DNA of 64,000 nucleotides from Oxalobacteraceae bacterium OTU3CAMAD1 (GCA_024123915.1 CP099650.1:1364001-1428000), one strand, 5' to 3'. Shown: positions 18,537-28,392, numbered from the stretch's first letter. A program made the numbers and translations. The notes: generated by a model from the sequence alone, not told the origin.

Positions 18537-20016
18537 TTTGCGTGGATTTTTGCGTGGCAGTTTCCTCCGCAGGGTTCCAGCCCTTGCCGTCATCGAAGCT
18601 GTTGAATATTTGCTGTCTGCCGCCGAAGCGGGCTTTCACCTGCTCCGCCGTCAGCACGTGGCCCGGCGTACGTTGGCTCAAATCCAGCGGCCGGCCCGCT
18701 AGGTCCATGCTGCCGAACTCGCCCCAGCCGGCGCCCGGTTTGGCCTCCGGCGTCCGTGGCTTTTTCGGCGCCCAGCCTTGGGCTGCGATATGACTGTCCA
18801 TGCGGCAGTTGATAAAGCTGACGTTGTCCCACGTGGCCGGCGGCCCCTGACGCGCAAGATAGGCTTTCCCCGCCGGCACGTCGTTGCCCAACGGGCCGGG
18901 ACCATGCGTCAGCCGACTGTTGAGGAACACAAACCCCGGTTCGCCCGCCGCGACGGTGCGCGCCTGCACGATGTAGCCGCCGCCTCCGGCATGGGCGCTG
19001 TCGCCGACGGTGCGGATTTCGCTGTCCTCGAACAGCGCCGCCCGGTTGCCGCCCCAGATAAAATCGACATTGCCGGCGATCAGCGTGCGGTGGAACCACG
19101 AGTAGCCCTTGACCTGGATGGTGTCCTGCTCGCTGAAGAAGCTCGCATCGCGCGCCACCAGGCGCCCACGGTCGCTGCTGAAGACCAGCGTTTCCGCCTG
19201 GCCGCCCTTGCTGTGCGCGCGCACGGTGTTATTGACCAGAGTGAGATTGTCGAGCGTCACCATGTCGGCGTCCTCGATCAGGAACACCGAGCGGCCGCCG
19301 TTGGCGGCTGGTGTCAGCGGTCCACGGCCGGCGCCGGTGCCCGGATTGATGCCATCATTGTTGGTCGCTTCCAGGATGACGCCGTCGCGGCTTTCGCCAT
19401 GCAAAGTGATATTGTCCTTGCCGCGCAGGTACAGCAACTGGTCGTAGCGGCCGTTGGCGATGCGGATCGACACCGGCGCCGCGCGTGACGTCTGGCGCAT
19501 CGCGTGGTTGAGCGCGCCCTGTACCGTGCGGAAGTCGGCCGGGCCGTCATCGTCAACGCTGAGGCTGTTGCCGGTCGGCGCCGCCGCGCGGGTACGGAAA
19601 GTCCACGGCGCGATGCTGGCGCTGGTGAACACGCCGGCGTCGATGACGACCTCGTACTCGGTGCCGTAGTCCAGTTTGGCGCTGTGCGGGCGTATCGTCG
19701 CAGTCATGCCTTGCACGGTGATCGGGCTGTAGCGCACCACGCGCTTATATTCCTGTTGCGCGTTGCCGATGGCATCGACGTCTTCGCCTGGGCGCAGCTC
19801 GTCGACCAGCGCGCGGTCGGCCACGCGGTAAATGCGGACCGCGCCTTCGGTGCCGAGCACCGGCGGCTTATCGAAGGCGATCCGCAATGGCGTATCGACC
19901 TGCACGTCGGCGGCGCGCGCGGCGGGCGACAGTATCCAGTGCGTCGGATCGGCGGCGAGACCATGCAGCGGCAACGCCGCTCCGAGGAGGACGGAAAAAA
20001 GAACTCGCACGATCAT
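18520..20016 (-). CDS. Pectin methylesterase (CE8) with N-terminal Ig-like domain
   Basis: A 498-residue secreted esterase that removes methyl groups from homogalacturonan so polygalacturonases can act. A signal peptide (about 1-21) leads into a beta-rich domain (about 22-145, bacterial Ig-like). The catalytic right-handed beta-helix follows, with QAETL, SEQDTIQ and GNVDFIWG (catalytic Asp318) and a final LARQGPPATW arginine region. Its ATG overlaps the stop of the GH28 gene upstream by four bases (ATGA). The C-terminal residues TRRAD and the stop codon are read from the palindromic repeat, so the original C-terminus was probably altered by repeat insertion. Confidence 0.9.
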   Translation of the reverse strand: MIVRVLFSVLLGAALPLHGLAADPTHWILSPAARAADVQVDTPLRIAFDKPPVLGTEGAVRIYRVADRALVDELRPGEDVDAIGNAQQEYKRVVRYSPITVQGMTATIRPHSAKLDYGTEYEVVIDAGVFTSASIAPWTFRTRAAAPTGNSLSVDDDGPADFRTVQGALNHAMRQTSRAAPVSIRIANGRYDQLLYLRGKDNITLHGESRDGVILEATNNDGINPGTGAGRGPLTPAANGGRSVFLIEDADMVTLDNLTLVNNTVRAHSKGGQAETLVFSSDRGRLVARDASFFSEQDTIQVKGYSWFHRTLIAGNVDFIWGGNRAALFEDSEIRTVGDSAHAGGGGYIVQARTVAAGEPGFVFLNSRLTHGPGPLGNDVPAGKAYLARQGPPATWDNVSFINCRMDSHIAAQGWAPKKPRTPEAKPGAGWGEFGSMDLAGRPLDLSQRTPGHVLTAEQVKARFGGRQQIFNSFDDGKGWNPAEETATQKSTQTRRAD

Positions 20017-21386
20017 TGCCGGGCGACTTTGACCGGCCAGGCGTCAGGGCCCCCGGGGAAGGGAACGAAGCGCTTGCCGCAATCGACCGCGCGAGCGTCC
20101 GGCGCGTTGAGCTGGCCGTCGAGCTTGATGGACGAGGTCTTGACCGGCGGGTTGCCGTCCACCACCACATCCTTCAGCGCCAGCCGCAGTGGATGGGCGT
20201 CGTCGTAGCCTTGCAGGATCACCTGGCCCGGCGTCAGGCTGTGCACGCTTTCCATGCGCACGCCGGTGTACGACGGAATCAATTGGCCGGCAGGGCCTGG
20301 CTCGTAGTTGGTGTCGATATACAGCGGCCAGCGGTTGTTGCGCAGGCAGACGTTGCGGTAGACGATGCCGCTGACCACGCCGCCGCGCCGGTAGTTGCTC
20401 TTGATGCGCAGGCCGGAGGTGGTGCCGTCCATGTCCAGGTCGTCCACCAGCACGTTGCGCACGCCGCCGTTGGTCTCGCTGCCGATCGACATGCCGTGGC
20501 CGCTGTAGAAATGGTTGTGCAGGATCGAGATGTTCTCGCTCATGCCGTTGTTGCCGGCCTTGATGGCGACGTTGTCGTCGCCGGTGCGGATGTAGCTGTG
20601 GGCGATGGTCACGTTGCGCGAGGCGCCGGGATCGATGCCGTCGCTGTTGCGCGCGTCATGCGGGGTATCGATGCGCACGGCCCAGGCGGTAAAGCCGTCC
20701 ACCCTGTTCAGCGCGACATGGAAGTTGGGCGAGTTGCGCAAGGTGATGCGGTACATCGTGAAGTCGCGCGCGTTGTCGATCTGGATCAGGCGCGGCACGT
20801 TCTGGCGCAGCTTTTCTTTTTGAGCGCGGCGGGCGATCTGCCACCAGGTCTCGGGTTTGCCGTCGATCAGTTGGCCGCCCTGGCCGTCGATGGCGCCGTC
20901 GCCCATGATGCCCGCGCCCTTTGCGCCATTGACGGTAATAAACGGACGGCAACCCTTGCCGGCCGCGTCGAGCGTACCGCAGGTTTTTTCGCCTTTGTCG
21001 AACAGCATGGGATTGGTGCTGGCGTACAGCGTGACGCCGGCGTCCACCACCAGGGTGACGCCGTTGCCGATGGTCAGCGGGCCGGCGGTGAAGCTGACGT
21101 TGGCCTTGTTGTCGCCGCCCGCCGCCAGGTGGACCGCGCCGCCCTGTGTGCACTGGTCGATGGCTTTCTGGATGCGCGCGGCGTCGTCGCGGCCGGATGT
21201 CGCGGCTTCGGCGGTCACGGTCGCGCAGGACTTCGGCAGGGTCGGTTCGCGCACGTCGCGTGTGTCTTGCGCTTGCGCCAGCGGCTGCACGCACAGCAGC
21301 GCGGCGGCCATGGCTGACACGAGGAGGGACGATGGAGGAAATACTTCAACAGGCCGTTTTTTCGGGCCTACATTGGCGATGCGCAT
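20013..21386 (-). CDS. GH28 polygalacturonase, Sec-exported
   Basis: A 457-residue enzyme of usual polygalacturonase length. GGAGA lies 8 bases before ATG 21386. A long n-region and signal peptide end near AQAQ. The beta-helix carries GH28 signatures: NSDGIDPG, GDDNVAIKAG, SGHGMSIGS and RIKSNYRRGG. It probably cleaves de-esterified homogalacturonan and is more divergent from the two Tat-type GH28 proteins than they are from each other. It heads the minus-strand pectin operon and overlaps the methylesterase gene, so demethylation and hydrolysis are co-produced. Confidence 0.92.
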   Translation of the reverse strand: MRIANVGPKKRPVEVFPPSSLLVSAMAAALLCVQPLAQAQDTRDVREPTLPKSCATVTAEAATSGRDDAARIQKAIDQCTQGGAVHLAAGGDNKANVSFTAGPLTIGNGVTLVVDAGVTLYASTNPMLFDKGEKTCGTLDAAGKGCRPFITVNGAKGAGIMGDGAIDGQGGQLIDGKPETWWQIARRAQKEKLRQNVPRLIQIDNARDFTMYRITLRNSPNFHVALNRVDGFTAWAVRIDTPHDARNSDGIDPGASRNVTIAHSYIRTGDDNVAIKAGNNGMSENISILHNHFYSGHGMSIGSETNGGVRNVLVDDLDMDGTTSGLRIKSNYRRGGVVSGIVYRNVCLRNNRWPLYIDTNYEPGPAGQLIPSYTGVRMESVHSLTPGQVILQGYDDAHPLRLALKDVVVDGNPPVKTSSIKLDGQLNAPDARAVDCGKRFVPFPGGPDAWPVKVARQ

Positions 21387-21719
21387 GACATGTCTCCAGT
21401 TATAGGCGCTGCTTGGGCAGCGCTCACTGGAGTACCTCGCGTACTCCGCGCCGATAAGACGAGGGCCACGCCGATATGGTGGCCGAGGTCGCTCGGTCGG
21501 TTGTTTGTTTCGGAAAAAAGATTAGCAGATAAGAATGAGCGAAACCATGCTTCCAGGTTCAGATGGCAAGAATCATTACGCGGATTGGTGGATTTCACAA
21601 TGCCGGTCATGTCGAAGCCGCGAGCGATGCCCGTTCAAAAAAGTTCTCAAAAAGATATTTCTTTAGTTTAAACTACCGCCCGCGCAGCGCGCTTGGCTGC
21701 GGTTGATTTGAAGGCGGCG
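21387..21719. promoter_or_regulatory. Divergent promoter region of the pectin locus with a candidate operator
   Basis: These 333 bases separate the pectin operon (minus) from the DUF5916-type gene (plus). A 7-base inverted repeat, GGAGTAC and GTACTCC with a 5-base spacer, sits at 21429-21447, about 43 bases before the GH28 start, where a repressor or activator site would lie. No regulator gene is adjacent. A short open frame on the plus strand here has no plausible coding character. Confidence 0.45.
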
Positions 21720-24056
21720 GTGGATCATTTAATCAAAGTTTTGAGCAGAGTTTCGAGCAATGTCCGGAGCGGTGTCGGCATGCTGTTTCTTTCCGGTCTG
21801 GCCGCGACCTGCGAGGTCCACGCGCTGGAGGCCGAGCAACGCAAGGTCTTGCCATTGCCGGCGCGCCTGATCGATCACACTTCGCCCGTGAAGATCGACG
21901 GCGCGTTGAACGAGGACGCCTGGCAAAACGCCCAGGAGTTCGACACCTTCCACGAGTTTCTGCCCAACAGCGGCAACGCCGCGCCGGCTGCGCTGCGCAC
22001 GGCCGTGCGCCTGCTGATCGACGACGGCGCGCTGGTGTTCGGCATCCGCGCCTGGGACCCCGCGCCGGAGAACCTGCGCGGCTCGCTGGCGCGGCGCGAC
22101 AAGGTCGGCACGGACCAGGACTTTATCGGCATCTGGCTCGATCCGACCGGCCACGGCCGCGCCGCCCAGTTCGTGCGCGTTAACACGGCCGGCGTGCTGA
22201 ACGACGGCATGTACCGCGTTGACGAGGACGAGTCCGATCTCGGTCCCGATTTCCCGATCGACGCCGCCGTCGAGCGCCTGCCCGACGGCTACAGCATGGA
22301 AGTGCGCTGGCCGCTGTCGAACCTGCGCTTTCCGTACGCCGATGGCAAGGCCTGGCGCGTGATGATCGAACGCAACGTGCCGCACGCCGGCGGCCTGCTG
22401 CTGACCAGCACCCCGTTGACCACCGACACCATCGGCCATATCGGCGTGATGCAGGACATCGACGGCATGGGCGGCACGGTGGCCGCCGTGCGCGACCGCA
22501 GCTTCCTCGACATCAAGCCGGAGCTGACCTTGCGCGCGAACAGCGACACGGACAGCGCCGGCCGGCAACGCGCCAACAAGGGCAGCCTGGGCCTGGAGAT
22601 CAACGCCCGCCCGCGCGCGGACATGGTCTTCAACGCTACTTTGAACCCGGACTTCTCGCAGGTCGAGATCGACGAACCGACATCGTCGGGCGCCAGCCGT
22701 ATTGCGCTGAGTCTGCCGGAGAAACGTGGCTTCTTTCTGGAAAGCGCCGACGTGCTGGGGTTGCCGCTGGCGGCCTTCTACTCGCGCACGGTGGCCGATC
22801 CCGAATGGGGTCTGCGCGGCACCTGGCGCGCGGCGCAGGCCGACGCCACGGCGATGAGCCTGCGCGACCAGGAGGGCGGCGTCGTGCTGCGCGGCGGGCC
22901 CTACGAGACATCCGAGTACGATCAGACGCGGCGCACCCTGACCAGCCTGCTGCGCGCGCGCTGGCATGCCGACGGCGTGCTGCTGGGCGCCTTCGTCTCG
23001 CAGCGCGACTATGGCGACGCCGGCAGCAACCAGGTGTTCGGCTTCGACGGCCAATGGCGCGGCGACGGCAACCAGGCGACCTGGCTGATGATGCACTCGC
23101 AGACCAGCGCCGGCTTCGTCACCGAACCGGTGGCGGACGTGGTGCGGGTGCGCTCGCGCAACGGCGCCTATTTGTCGGGCAAGTACACGCACCTGTCCGA
23201 GGGCTGGTGGAACGAATTGAAGCTGGAGGCCGTCGGCCCCGGTTTCGTCAACGACAACGGTTTCGTGCCGCAAACGGGCATCGTCAAGACCGACATCAAC
23301 CTCAACCGGCGGCTGGGTCCGCAGCGGTTGGACGTCGCTGACACGGCGTTCGAGGCGTACGAGATGGAAGCCCACCTGGGACTGCACGAGATCCGCACGG
23401 TGTCCAATGCGTTCTCGGGCCAGCAGGCCAACCAGATCGTCGAGCGCAAGCTGCAACCGGGCATCTGGTTCCGCGCGGCACGCCAGACGGATTTCTGGGC
23501 CAACCTCGGCTTCGACCAGCAGCGCGGGCGCCGCGAAGGACGGCTGCACGACGTGCCGGCGCTGCACTTCGGCATGGAAACGTCGCCGCTGCCGTGGATC
23601 ACCAAGCTCAAGTCGGAAGTGACCTTGGGCAAACAGCTCGACGTCGACGCCGACCGCGTCGGCCGGGGCGGCAACGCGCTGGTCGAACTGGGGCTGCGCT
23701 TCGCCTTGCCACGCGGCTGGGCGGTGGAACTGGACCAGCGCGTCAACCGCGCCTGGGTGCAGGGCACGCTGGGGCGGCCGGCCTTCGTCGACAACGGCTG
23801 GCGCTGGTTGGGCATGCTGCACTTCACGCCGGCCGATTCGCTGCGGCTGCTGGCGCAGAACACCTCGGCGGCGCGGCGTGACGACGGCGTCTCCGGCCTG
23901 GAGCCGTGGGCCGAGCGGCAGGTGCACCGCTCGCTGCTGTATCGCCACTTGTGGCGTCACGGCCGCTCGCTGTCGGTCGGCTATTCGCGCGACAAGACGC
24001 GCGCGCCCGATACGGTAAGCAAGTCGCTGACGATGAAGTTTCAGTGGGAGATGTAA
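21720..24056 (+). CDS. Outer-membrane protein with CBM9-like N-terminal and DUF5916-type barrel domain
   Basis: A protein of about 778 residues. GTG 21720, preceded by AAGGCGG, gives a positively charged leader; ATG 21780 with GGAG 10 bases upstream is the alternative. After the leader, VKIDGALNEDAWQNAQEF opens a CBM9-like beta-sandwich. The rest has the pattern of a beta-barrel (many WxxNL and alternating strands) ending YSRDKTRAPDTVSKSLTMKFQWEM, with the terminal aromatic pattern of barrel proteins. The family is seen near sugar-use and TonB genes; its biochemical role is not settled. It is divergent from the pectin operon and may handle the same polymer at the cell surface. Confidence 0.75.
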   Translation: MDHLIKVLSRVSSNVRSGVGMLFLSGLAATCEVHALEAEQRKVLPLPARLIDHTSPVKIDGALNEDAWQNAQEFDTFHEFLPNSGNAAPAALRTAVRLLIDDGALVFGIRAWDPAPENLRGSLARRDKVGTDQDFIGIWLDPTGHGRAAQFVRVNTAGVLNDGMYRVDEDESDLGPDFPIDAAVERLPDGYSMEVRWPLSNLRFPYADGKAWRVMIERNVPHAGGLLLTSTPLTTDTIGHIGVMQDIDGMGGTVAAVRDRSFLDIKPELTLRANSDTDSAGRQRANKGSLGLEINARPRADMVFNATLNPDFSQVEIDEPTSSGASRIALSLPEKRGFFLESADVLGLPLAAFYSRTVADPEWGLRGTWRAAQADATAMSLRDQEGGVVLRGGPYETSEYDQTRRTLTSLLRARWHADGVLLGAFVSQRDYGDAGSNQVFGFDGQWRGDGNQATWLMMHSQTSAGFVTEPVADVVRVRSRNGAYLSGKYTHLSEGWWNELKLEAVGPGFVNDNGFVPQTGIVKTDINLNRRLGPQRLDVADTAFEAYEMEAHLGLHEIRTVSNAFSGQQANQIVERKLQPGIWFRAARQTDFWANLGFDQQRGRREGRLHDVPALHFGMETSPLPWITKLKSEVTLGKQLDVDADRVGRGGNALVELGLRFALPRGWAVELDQRVNRAWVQGTLGRPAFVDNGWRWLGMLHFTPADSLRLLAQNTSAARRDDGVSGLEPWAERQVHRSLLYRHLWRHGRSLSVGYSRDKTRAPDTVSKSLTMKFQWEM

Positions 24057-24187
24057 TGCGCCCCCGTCCTTGACGACAATTGATAGCAAAAATTTATGTC
24101 GTTTTGACATGTTCAGGTCATCCTCCGCTGCTACTGTCATTGTGTCGTTCCCGCCACTTTCCCGCTTTCTAACGCACGGAGGATCAG

Positions 24188-25894
24188 ATGGACCAAGTCC
24201 AACTCAATGTGTATTGCAATACCGACGATGCCTTTCTGATCTGGAAGGCCGGGGATCTGCAAAACTGCATAGGCTTCGCCATCGAGCGGGTATGGCTGGA
24301 AAGCGATGACGAGAACCGGCCGCTGCATCAAGCCGAGTTCTTGCTGAACCGCGTCGGCTTCGCCAAGGATGTCGGCGGCGGGCCCGATCAGCGGCAGCCT
24401 TCGGATGTCTGGCCGTTTCAGCGTTACAGCTGGACGGACCACGAGGTGAGCTTCAATGACCGTGCCAAATATCGCGTGGTACCGATGGTCGGCAAACCCG
24501 GCGCGCTGGAGCCACGGGAGGAGTGGGCCAGTGCTTGGGTCGAGGTCCATGCCGTCCAGCCGGCCGGCGGGCGGCTGAGCTGCTTCTTCAACCGCCCCAT
24601 GGCCGCCTCGCGCTGGATGGCCAAGGTTGCCGCCGAGATGGAGATCGAGACCGGGACCGAATTGGTCGAGCGGATCTCCGATGTCTCCAGCGAATTCCTG
24701 CGCGATTTCTGCGGCGGATCGCTGATCCTGGCGCTGCGCCAATTGTTCGACGATGCCGACCGCAACCCCAACATCAGCTTGCACGCGGCCCTCTTCGAGT
24801 TGGAGGACGAGGAGGTCGTCCAGCGGTTTTGCGACCTCGGAGCGCGCGCCAACATCGTGCTGGCCAATGGCAGCACCAAGGTCTCGGAGCCGGATGCCAA
24901 CGCCGAGGGTAGGGCGAGGGTGCATGAGGCGGGCTGCGTCGTCATCGATCGCATGACCGCCGCTCCCGACAAGGTGGGGGCGCTGGGGCACAACAAGTTC
25001 ATCGTCGTACTGGATAGCGGGCAGCCGGTGGCGGTGTGGACCGGGTCCACCAATCTGACGCCGACCGGCCTTTTCACGCAAATCAACAATGCGGTGCTGA
25101 TCGAGAGCGCCGCGCTGGCCACGCAATACCTGGCGCAGTGGCATCGTCTTGCCGACGCGGGAAGCGAGGCGCCATCGACCCTGAAGACAAGCAATGCGGC
25201 GCCGGATGCCGGCACCACGGTACCGGCGAAGATCGAGCCGTGGTTCACGCCGACGGTCAGGAACGCGGACCTCAAACGTCTTCAAGCGCTGGTCGAGGGC
25301 GCGCAGGACGGCATCTTGTTCCTTTCCTTCATGCCCGGGCCCAACGGCCCGGTATTGGATATTCTGGAGGAGCGTGCGCAGGGCCAATTCGTGCGCGGCG
25401 TGTTGAACCGGTTCGTCGGCGGCGCGGACGGGGCGCTGATGGTGGAGCTGGTCGGCGGCAGCAAATCAGATCCGATGAACCTGGACGTGTTCACGCCTTC
25501 CGGCATCAAGCAGCAGTTTGCGTTCTGGGCCAAGGAGTTCATGCGGGGCGGGAAGATCTCGGTCCTCGTGCATAGCAAGGTCATGTGTATCGACCCGTTC
25601 GGCGCGCACCCCGTCGTCGTCACCGGTTCGCACAATTTTTCGCAGATGGCGTCGGAGAGCAATGACGAGAATTTCCTGGTCATCGAGGGTGACCGGGCCG
25701 TGGCGGAGTCGTATGCGGCGCATATCATTTCGGTCTACGACCATTATCGCTGGCGGCAGTACGTGGCCTCAACGACCGCCGCAGGCAAGCAGCCTTGGCA
25801 GAAACTGGACGACAAGGCGAGCTGGCAAAAGTCGCGTTTGAACTCGGCAAAGCAACAGGCCGAATGGAAGTTCTGGATGGGCGGCTCGGACTGA
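24188..25894 (+). CDS. Phospholipase D-fold protein with two HKD motifs
   Basis: A 568-residue protein with duplicated PLD half-sites: GHNKFIVVLDSG (His268, Lys270) followed by TGSTNLT, and VHSKVMCID (His462, Lys464) followed by TGSHNFS. GGAGG lies just before ATG 24188. There is no signal peptide, so it is cytosolic or exported by a non-Sec route. The N-terminal 180 residues (QLNVYCNTDDAFLIWK..., a VWPFQRYSWTDH segment) look like a separate beta-rich domain. PLD-fold enzymes cleave phosphodiesters in lipids or nucleic acids. Stand-alone PLD proteins are also known as secreted effectors and nucleases, and nothing here decides between these. Confidence 0.82.
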   Translation: MDQVQLNVYCNTDDAFLIWKAGDLQNCIGFAIERVWLESDDENRPLHQAEFLLNRVGFAKDVGGGPDQRQPSDVWPFQRYSWTDHEVSFNDRAKYRVVPMVGKPGALEPREEWASAWVEVHAVQPAGGRLSCFFNRPMAASRWMAKVAAEMEIETGTELVERISDVSSEFLRDFCGGSLILALRQLFDDADRNPNISLHAALFELEDEEVVQRFCDLGARANIVLANGSTKVSEPDANAEGRARVHEAGCVVIDRMTAAPDKVGALGHNKFIVVLDSGQPVAVWTGSTNLTPTGLFTQINNAVLIESAALATQYLAQWHRLADAGSEAPSTLKTSNAAPDAGTTVPAKIEPWFTPTVRNADLKRLQALVEGAQDGILFLSFMPGPNGPVLDILEERAQGQFVRGVLNRFVGGADGALMVELVGGSKSDPMNLDVFTPSGIKQQFAFWAKEFMRGGKISVLVHSKVMCIDPFGAHPVVVTGSHNFSQMASESNDENFLVIEGDRAVAESYAAHIISVYDHYRWRQYVASTTAAGKQPWQKLDDKASWQKSRLNSAKQQAEWKFWMGGSD

Positions 25895-25994
25895 ATTGGC
25901 GGCCTGTTCGATGTATCGCTGCGTGGCCTGATCGCTGTCAAATTTGAAGCGAGGGCGGCTTCTATACTCGAGAGCATAACCTCGGGAGAAGATC

Positions 25995-26966
25995 ATGAAA
26001 ACCACCTTGTCCGCAGCCGCGCTGGCTGCATCTTTTATCGTGTCGTTGACGTACAGCCAGGCTGGTCTGGCGCAGCTGAACAAAGCGACGTTGACGCAAA
26101 CCGGCGCCAACAACAGCGCGGGGATCGATCAGGAAGCGGCGCAGCGCACCGAGGCCACGATCACGCAAACCGGCAACGACAATATCGCCGGCGGTGCGGC
26201 GGTGGAGGGCGGCATCGTGCAGAGGTCGTCACGAGCCGCGGCCACCATCACGCAAGATGGCAACCGCAACCTTGCCGGTATCTTGCAGCAGCAGACGGGC
26301 ATACGTGCCACCGCGACCGTCAACCAGTCCGGCAACGACAACCTGGTGTTGATCAGCCAGGTGAACAATTTCTTACCGGATGTCGACGCGCTGCAGACAG
26401 GATCGCGCAATACGGCCTATATCAATCAATCCAACGTGGATAATCTGGTCCGGACACGGCAGAGCGGCTCCGACAATGTCATCACCGTCGATCAGAACGG
26501 CGCCGCGTATGGCGGCCCCGTCATCACGCAAGACGGCATCGGCAACACGGCAACGCTTACCCAGTATTCGGACGCTTGGACTGGCGGTATCACAGTGTCG
26601 CAGACCGGCACGCGTAACAGTGCCACGGTGACCCGGAGCAGCAGCTCTTTCGGTGATGGCACCTCGATTGTGCAAAACGGCACCGACAACCGGGCCACGC
26701 ACAACGGCATCGGCGGTCGCAGCCCCTCGTCGATTACGCAGAACGGCGACGCCAATACGGCGAGTGTCACCAAGAGTTTGAACTATAACGATTCGAGCAT
26801 CATGCAGACCGGAAATCTCAATGCCGCGACGGTCGTGCAGAATGGGGTGGCGCCGTTGGGATTACGGCCGGCAAATGTCGCAACGATTATCCAGGTGGGA
26901 GAAGGCTTCGTCGCCAGCATCACCCAGGCTGGCAGCGGCAATGTGGGGACGATCTATCAGCATTGA
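25995..26966 (+). CDS. Secreted curlin-repeat protein (amyloid subunit-like)
   Basis: A 323-residue protein with a clear signal peptide (MKTTLSAAALAASF..., cleavage near LAQ). The rest is a run of about a dozen imperfect repeats of the curlin type, ATITQTGNDNxA, rich in Gln, Asn, Gly and Thr. Curlin repeats stack as beta-strands in functional amyloid fibres (CsgA and CsgB). This protein is about twice the length of CsgA. No csgDEFG genes are in the window, so secretion would depend on genes elsewhere. CGGGAG lies just before the start codon. A biofilm or surface-fibre role is inferred from the repeats. Confidence 0.85.
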   Translation: MKTTLSAAALAASFIVSLTYSQAGLAQLNKATLTQTGANNSAGIDQEAAQRTEATITQTGNDNIAGGAAVEGGIVQRSSRAAATITQDGNRNLAGILQQQTGIRATATVNQSGNDNLVLISQVNNFLPDVDALQTGSRNTAYINQSNVDNLVRTRQSGSDNVITVDQNGAAYGGPVITQDGIGNTATLTQYSDAWTGGITVSQTGTRNSATVTRSSSSFGDGTSIVQNGTDNRATHNGIGGRSPSSITQNGDANTASVTKSLNYNDSSIMQTGNLNAATVVQNGVAPLGLRPANVATIIQVGEGFVASITQAGSGNVGTIYQH

Positions 26967-26997
26967 ATTATCTATTCCCGTCTCGGCTAAGAGCAGA

Positions 26998-27456
26998 CTA
27001 GCGATCGCGCAGCGCCCGCCGGTACTGCACCGCCTCGCTGACGTGCGCCTCGCCGATGCGCTCGGCGTGCGCCAGGTCGGCGATGGTGCGCGCCACGCGC
27101 AGGATGCGGTGGTAGGCGCGGCCCGACCATTGGAACTGTTCCATCGACGCCTTCAGGCGCGCCTTGCCGGGTTTGTCCGGTTTGCAGAACTGGTCGATCT
27201 CGCGCGTAGTCAGGTACTGGTTGCGCTTGCCCTGGCGTTGCAACTGCACTTCGGCGGCGGCCTGAACGCGGGCGCAAATGACGGCGGAGCGCTCGCCGTT
27301 GGCGTCCTCGCTGAGCACGTCAGGTTCGACGGCGGCCACTTCCATCTGCATGTCGATGCGATCGAGCAGCGGGCCGGAGACGCGGCCCTGATAGCGCTTG
27401 ATCAGATCCGGCGAACAGTTGCAGACGCCGCTGATATGGCCGTTGTAGCCGCACGG
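26998..27456 (-). pseudogene. yifB: yifB/comM 3' part, separated from its 5' part by the island
   Basis: Read on the minus strand, codons from CCG 27456 give PCGYNGHISGVCNCSPD, then GRVSGPLLDRIDMQ and the Mg-chelatase-like C-terminal domain ending ALRDR at a TAG (26998). That is 152 residues with no start of their own. The preceding residues of the protein lie at 60016-61068, ending IAAMNPC. Together they give 503 residues, the usual YifB length. YifB/ComM is an AAA+ helicase-like ATPase that promotes branch migration in natural transformation. This half has the arginine-finger side but no Walker motifs. Confidence 0.93.
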
Positions 27457-27490
27457 AGCCTGTTTTGTAGAGTTCTACATCTGTTCATGC
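27457..27490 (+). repeat. Left terminal sequence of the island
   Basis: Reading inward: CCTGTTTT at 27459-27466, AGAGTT at 27469-27474, then CTACATCTGTTCA. The right end read inward (from 60020) gives CCTGTTTTTCCAGAGTTACA and CTGTTCAA. The shared words define an imperfect terminal inverted repeat, probably the recombinase binding site. The exact crossover cannot be fixed without an empty-site sequence. Confidence 0.55.
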
Positions 27491-28390
27491 ACGCCCCGCG
27501 CGCTGCAAATGCCTGATATTGAAGCCGAAAAGCGCTGCGCAGAAGTTTGTGGTTGAACAAAGTGACGTGAACAGATTGCCGAGGCGGGACTGCCGAGCCT
27601 TAAAATATCTTCGAGAAAAAAGTGTGGAGACAGAATTGAGTAGCCTTGGTGTAGCAAACTGTTGTAGAACAAGGGTTGAGCGGCTGCGAGCCCGAGTTCT
27701 TCAAGGCGACCGCTAATAACGCGCACTTGAAGAGGTAAAGTGTTACGTAGGCCACCCATGACAAATTTCGGCGGTCGTATCGAGCAAGGCTCGACAAGGA
27801 AATGACATGGCGCAGCCATGAACCTGGCGTTCTGCGCGCCGTTGATGCCGTCATGGATCGTTTCCGAACGGTGCCAATCCGCCTTCCTTCAAAACACCAG
27901 TCGCTTCAGGCAGTAGCTTGCCGCCATGAGCCGCAAGGCCCATCGTGCTATGCAGGCTGTCACAGTAATTGCCGGAGGACTTTGCTCGAAGATCTGGGGC
28001 GCGCCCGTCTTTGCCAAGCGGTCCTGGAACAGCCGGATAGGCTTGACATAGGGAATACTGCTGCTTTAGTCGACTCAAGAAATTACAAGGACCACGGCAG
28101 TCGAGCAGCCGATATTCCTGCGTAGTCCGCCAAGTGTACAGCTGTGGAAGCCCCAGCACCTTTATCTCACCACCTCCGCATACGGACGGCGGCAACCTAG
28201 GCGCGCGCTGGCACCGGAGTGGCCATGTCGACGCTGGCCGTCACCACCTCGAGTTCCACATGTTTGGTCAAGCCGACCAACGTTCGCTGATCTTCGTTCG
28301 CCATTCTTCGCGTTCACTCGGCAAAGAGCCTGATTTGGCGTTACTCATTGTGGTACTCGTTGACTCCGGGCTGGTGCCAGAATTTGCCGG
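27491..28390. other. Gene-poor left end of the island
   Basis: About 900 bases with no convincing gene. Frames are short and lack start sites or consistent codon use. A stretch near 27830-27890 on the plus strand reads LRAVDAVMDRF, faintly like the C-terminus of UmuC-type polymerases, but it is too short to call. It is probably decayed DNA from earlier insertions. Confidence 0.4.
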
Positions 28391-28392
28391 AC

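Noticed and set aside
27802..28125. Possible UmuC-type polymerase fragment (LRAVDAVMDRF)
   Set aside because: Only about a dozen residues are suggestive and the rest of the frame has no similarity I can support.
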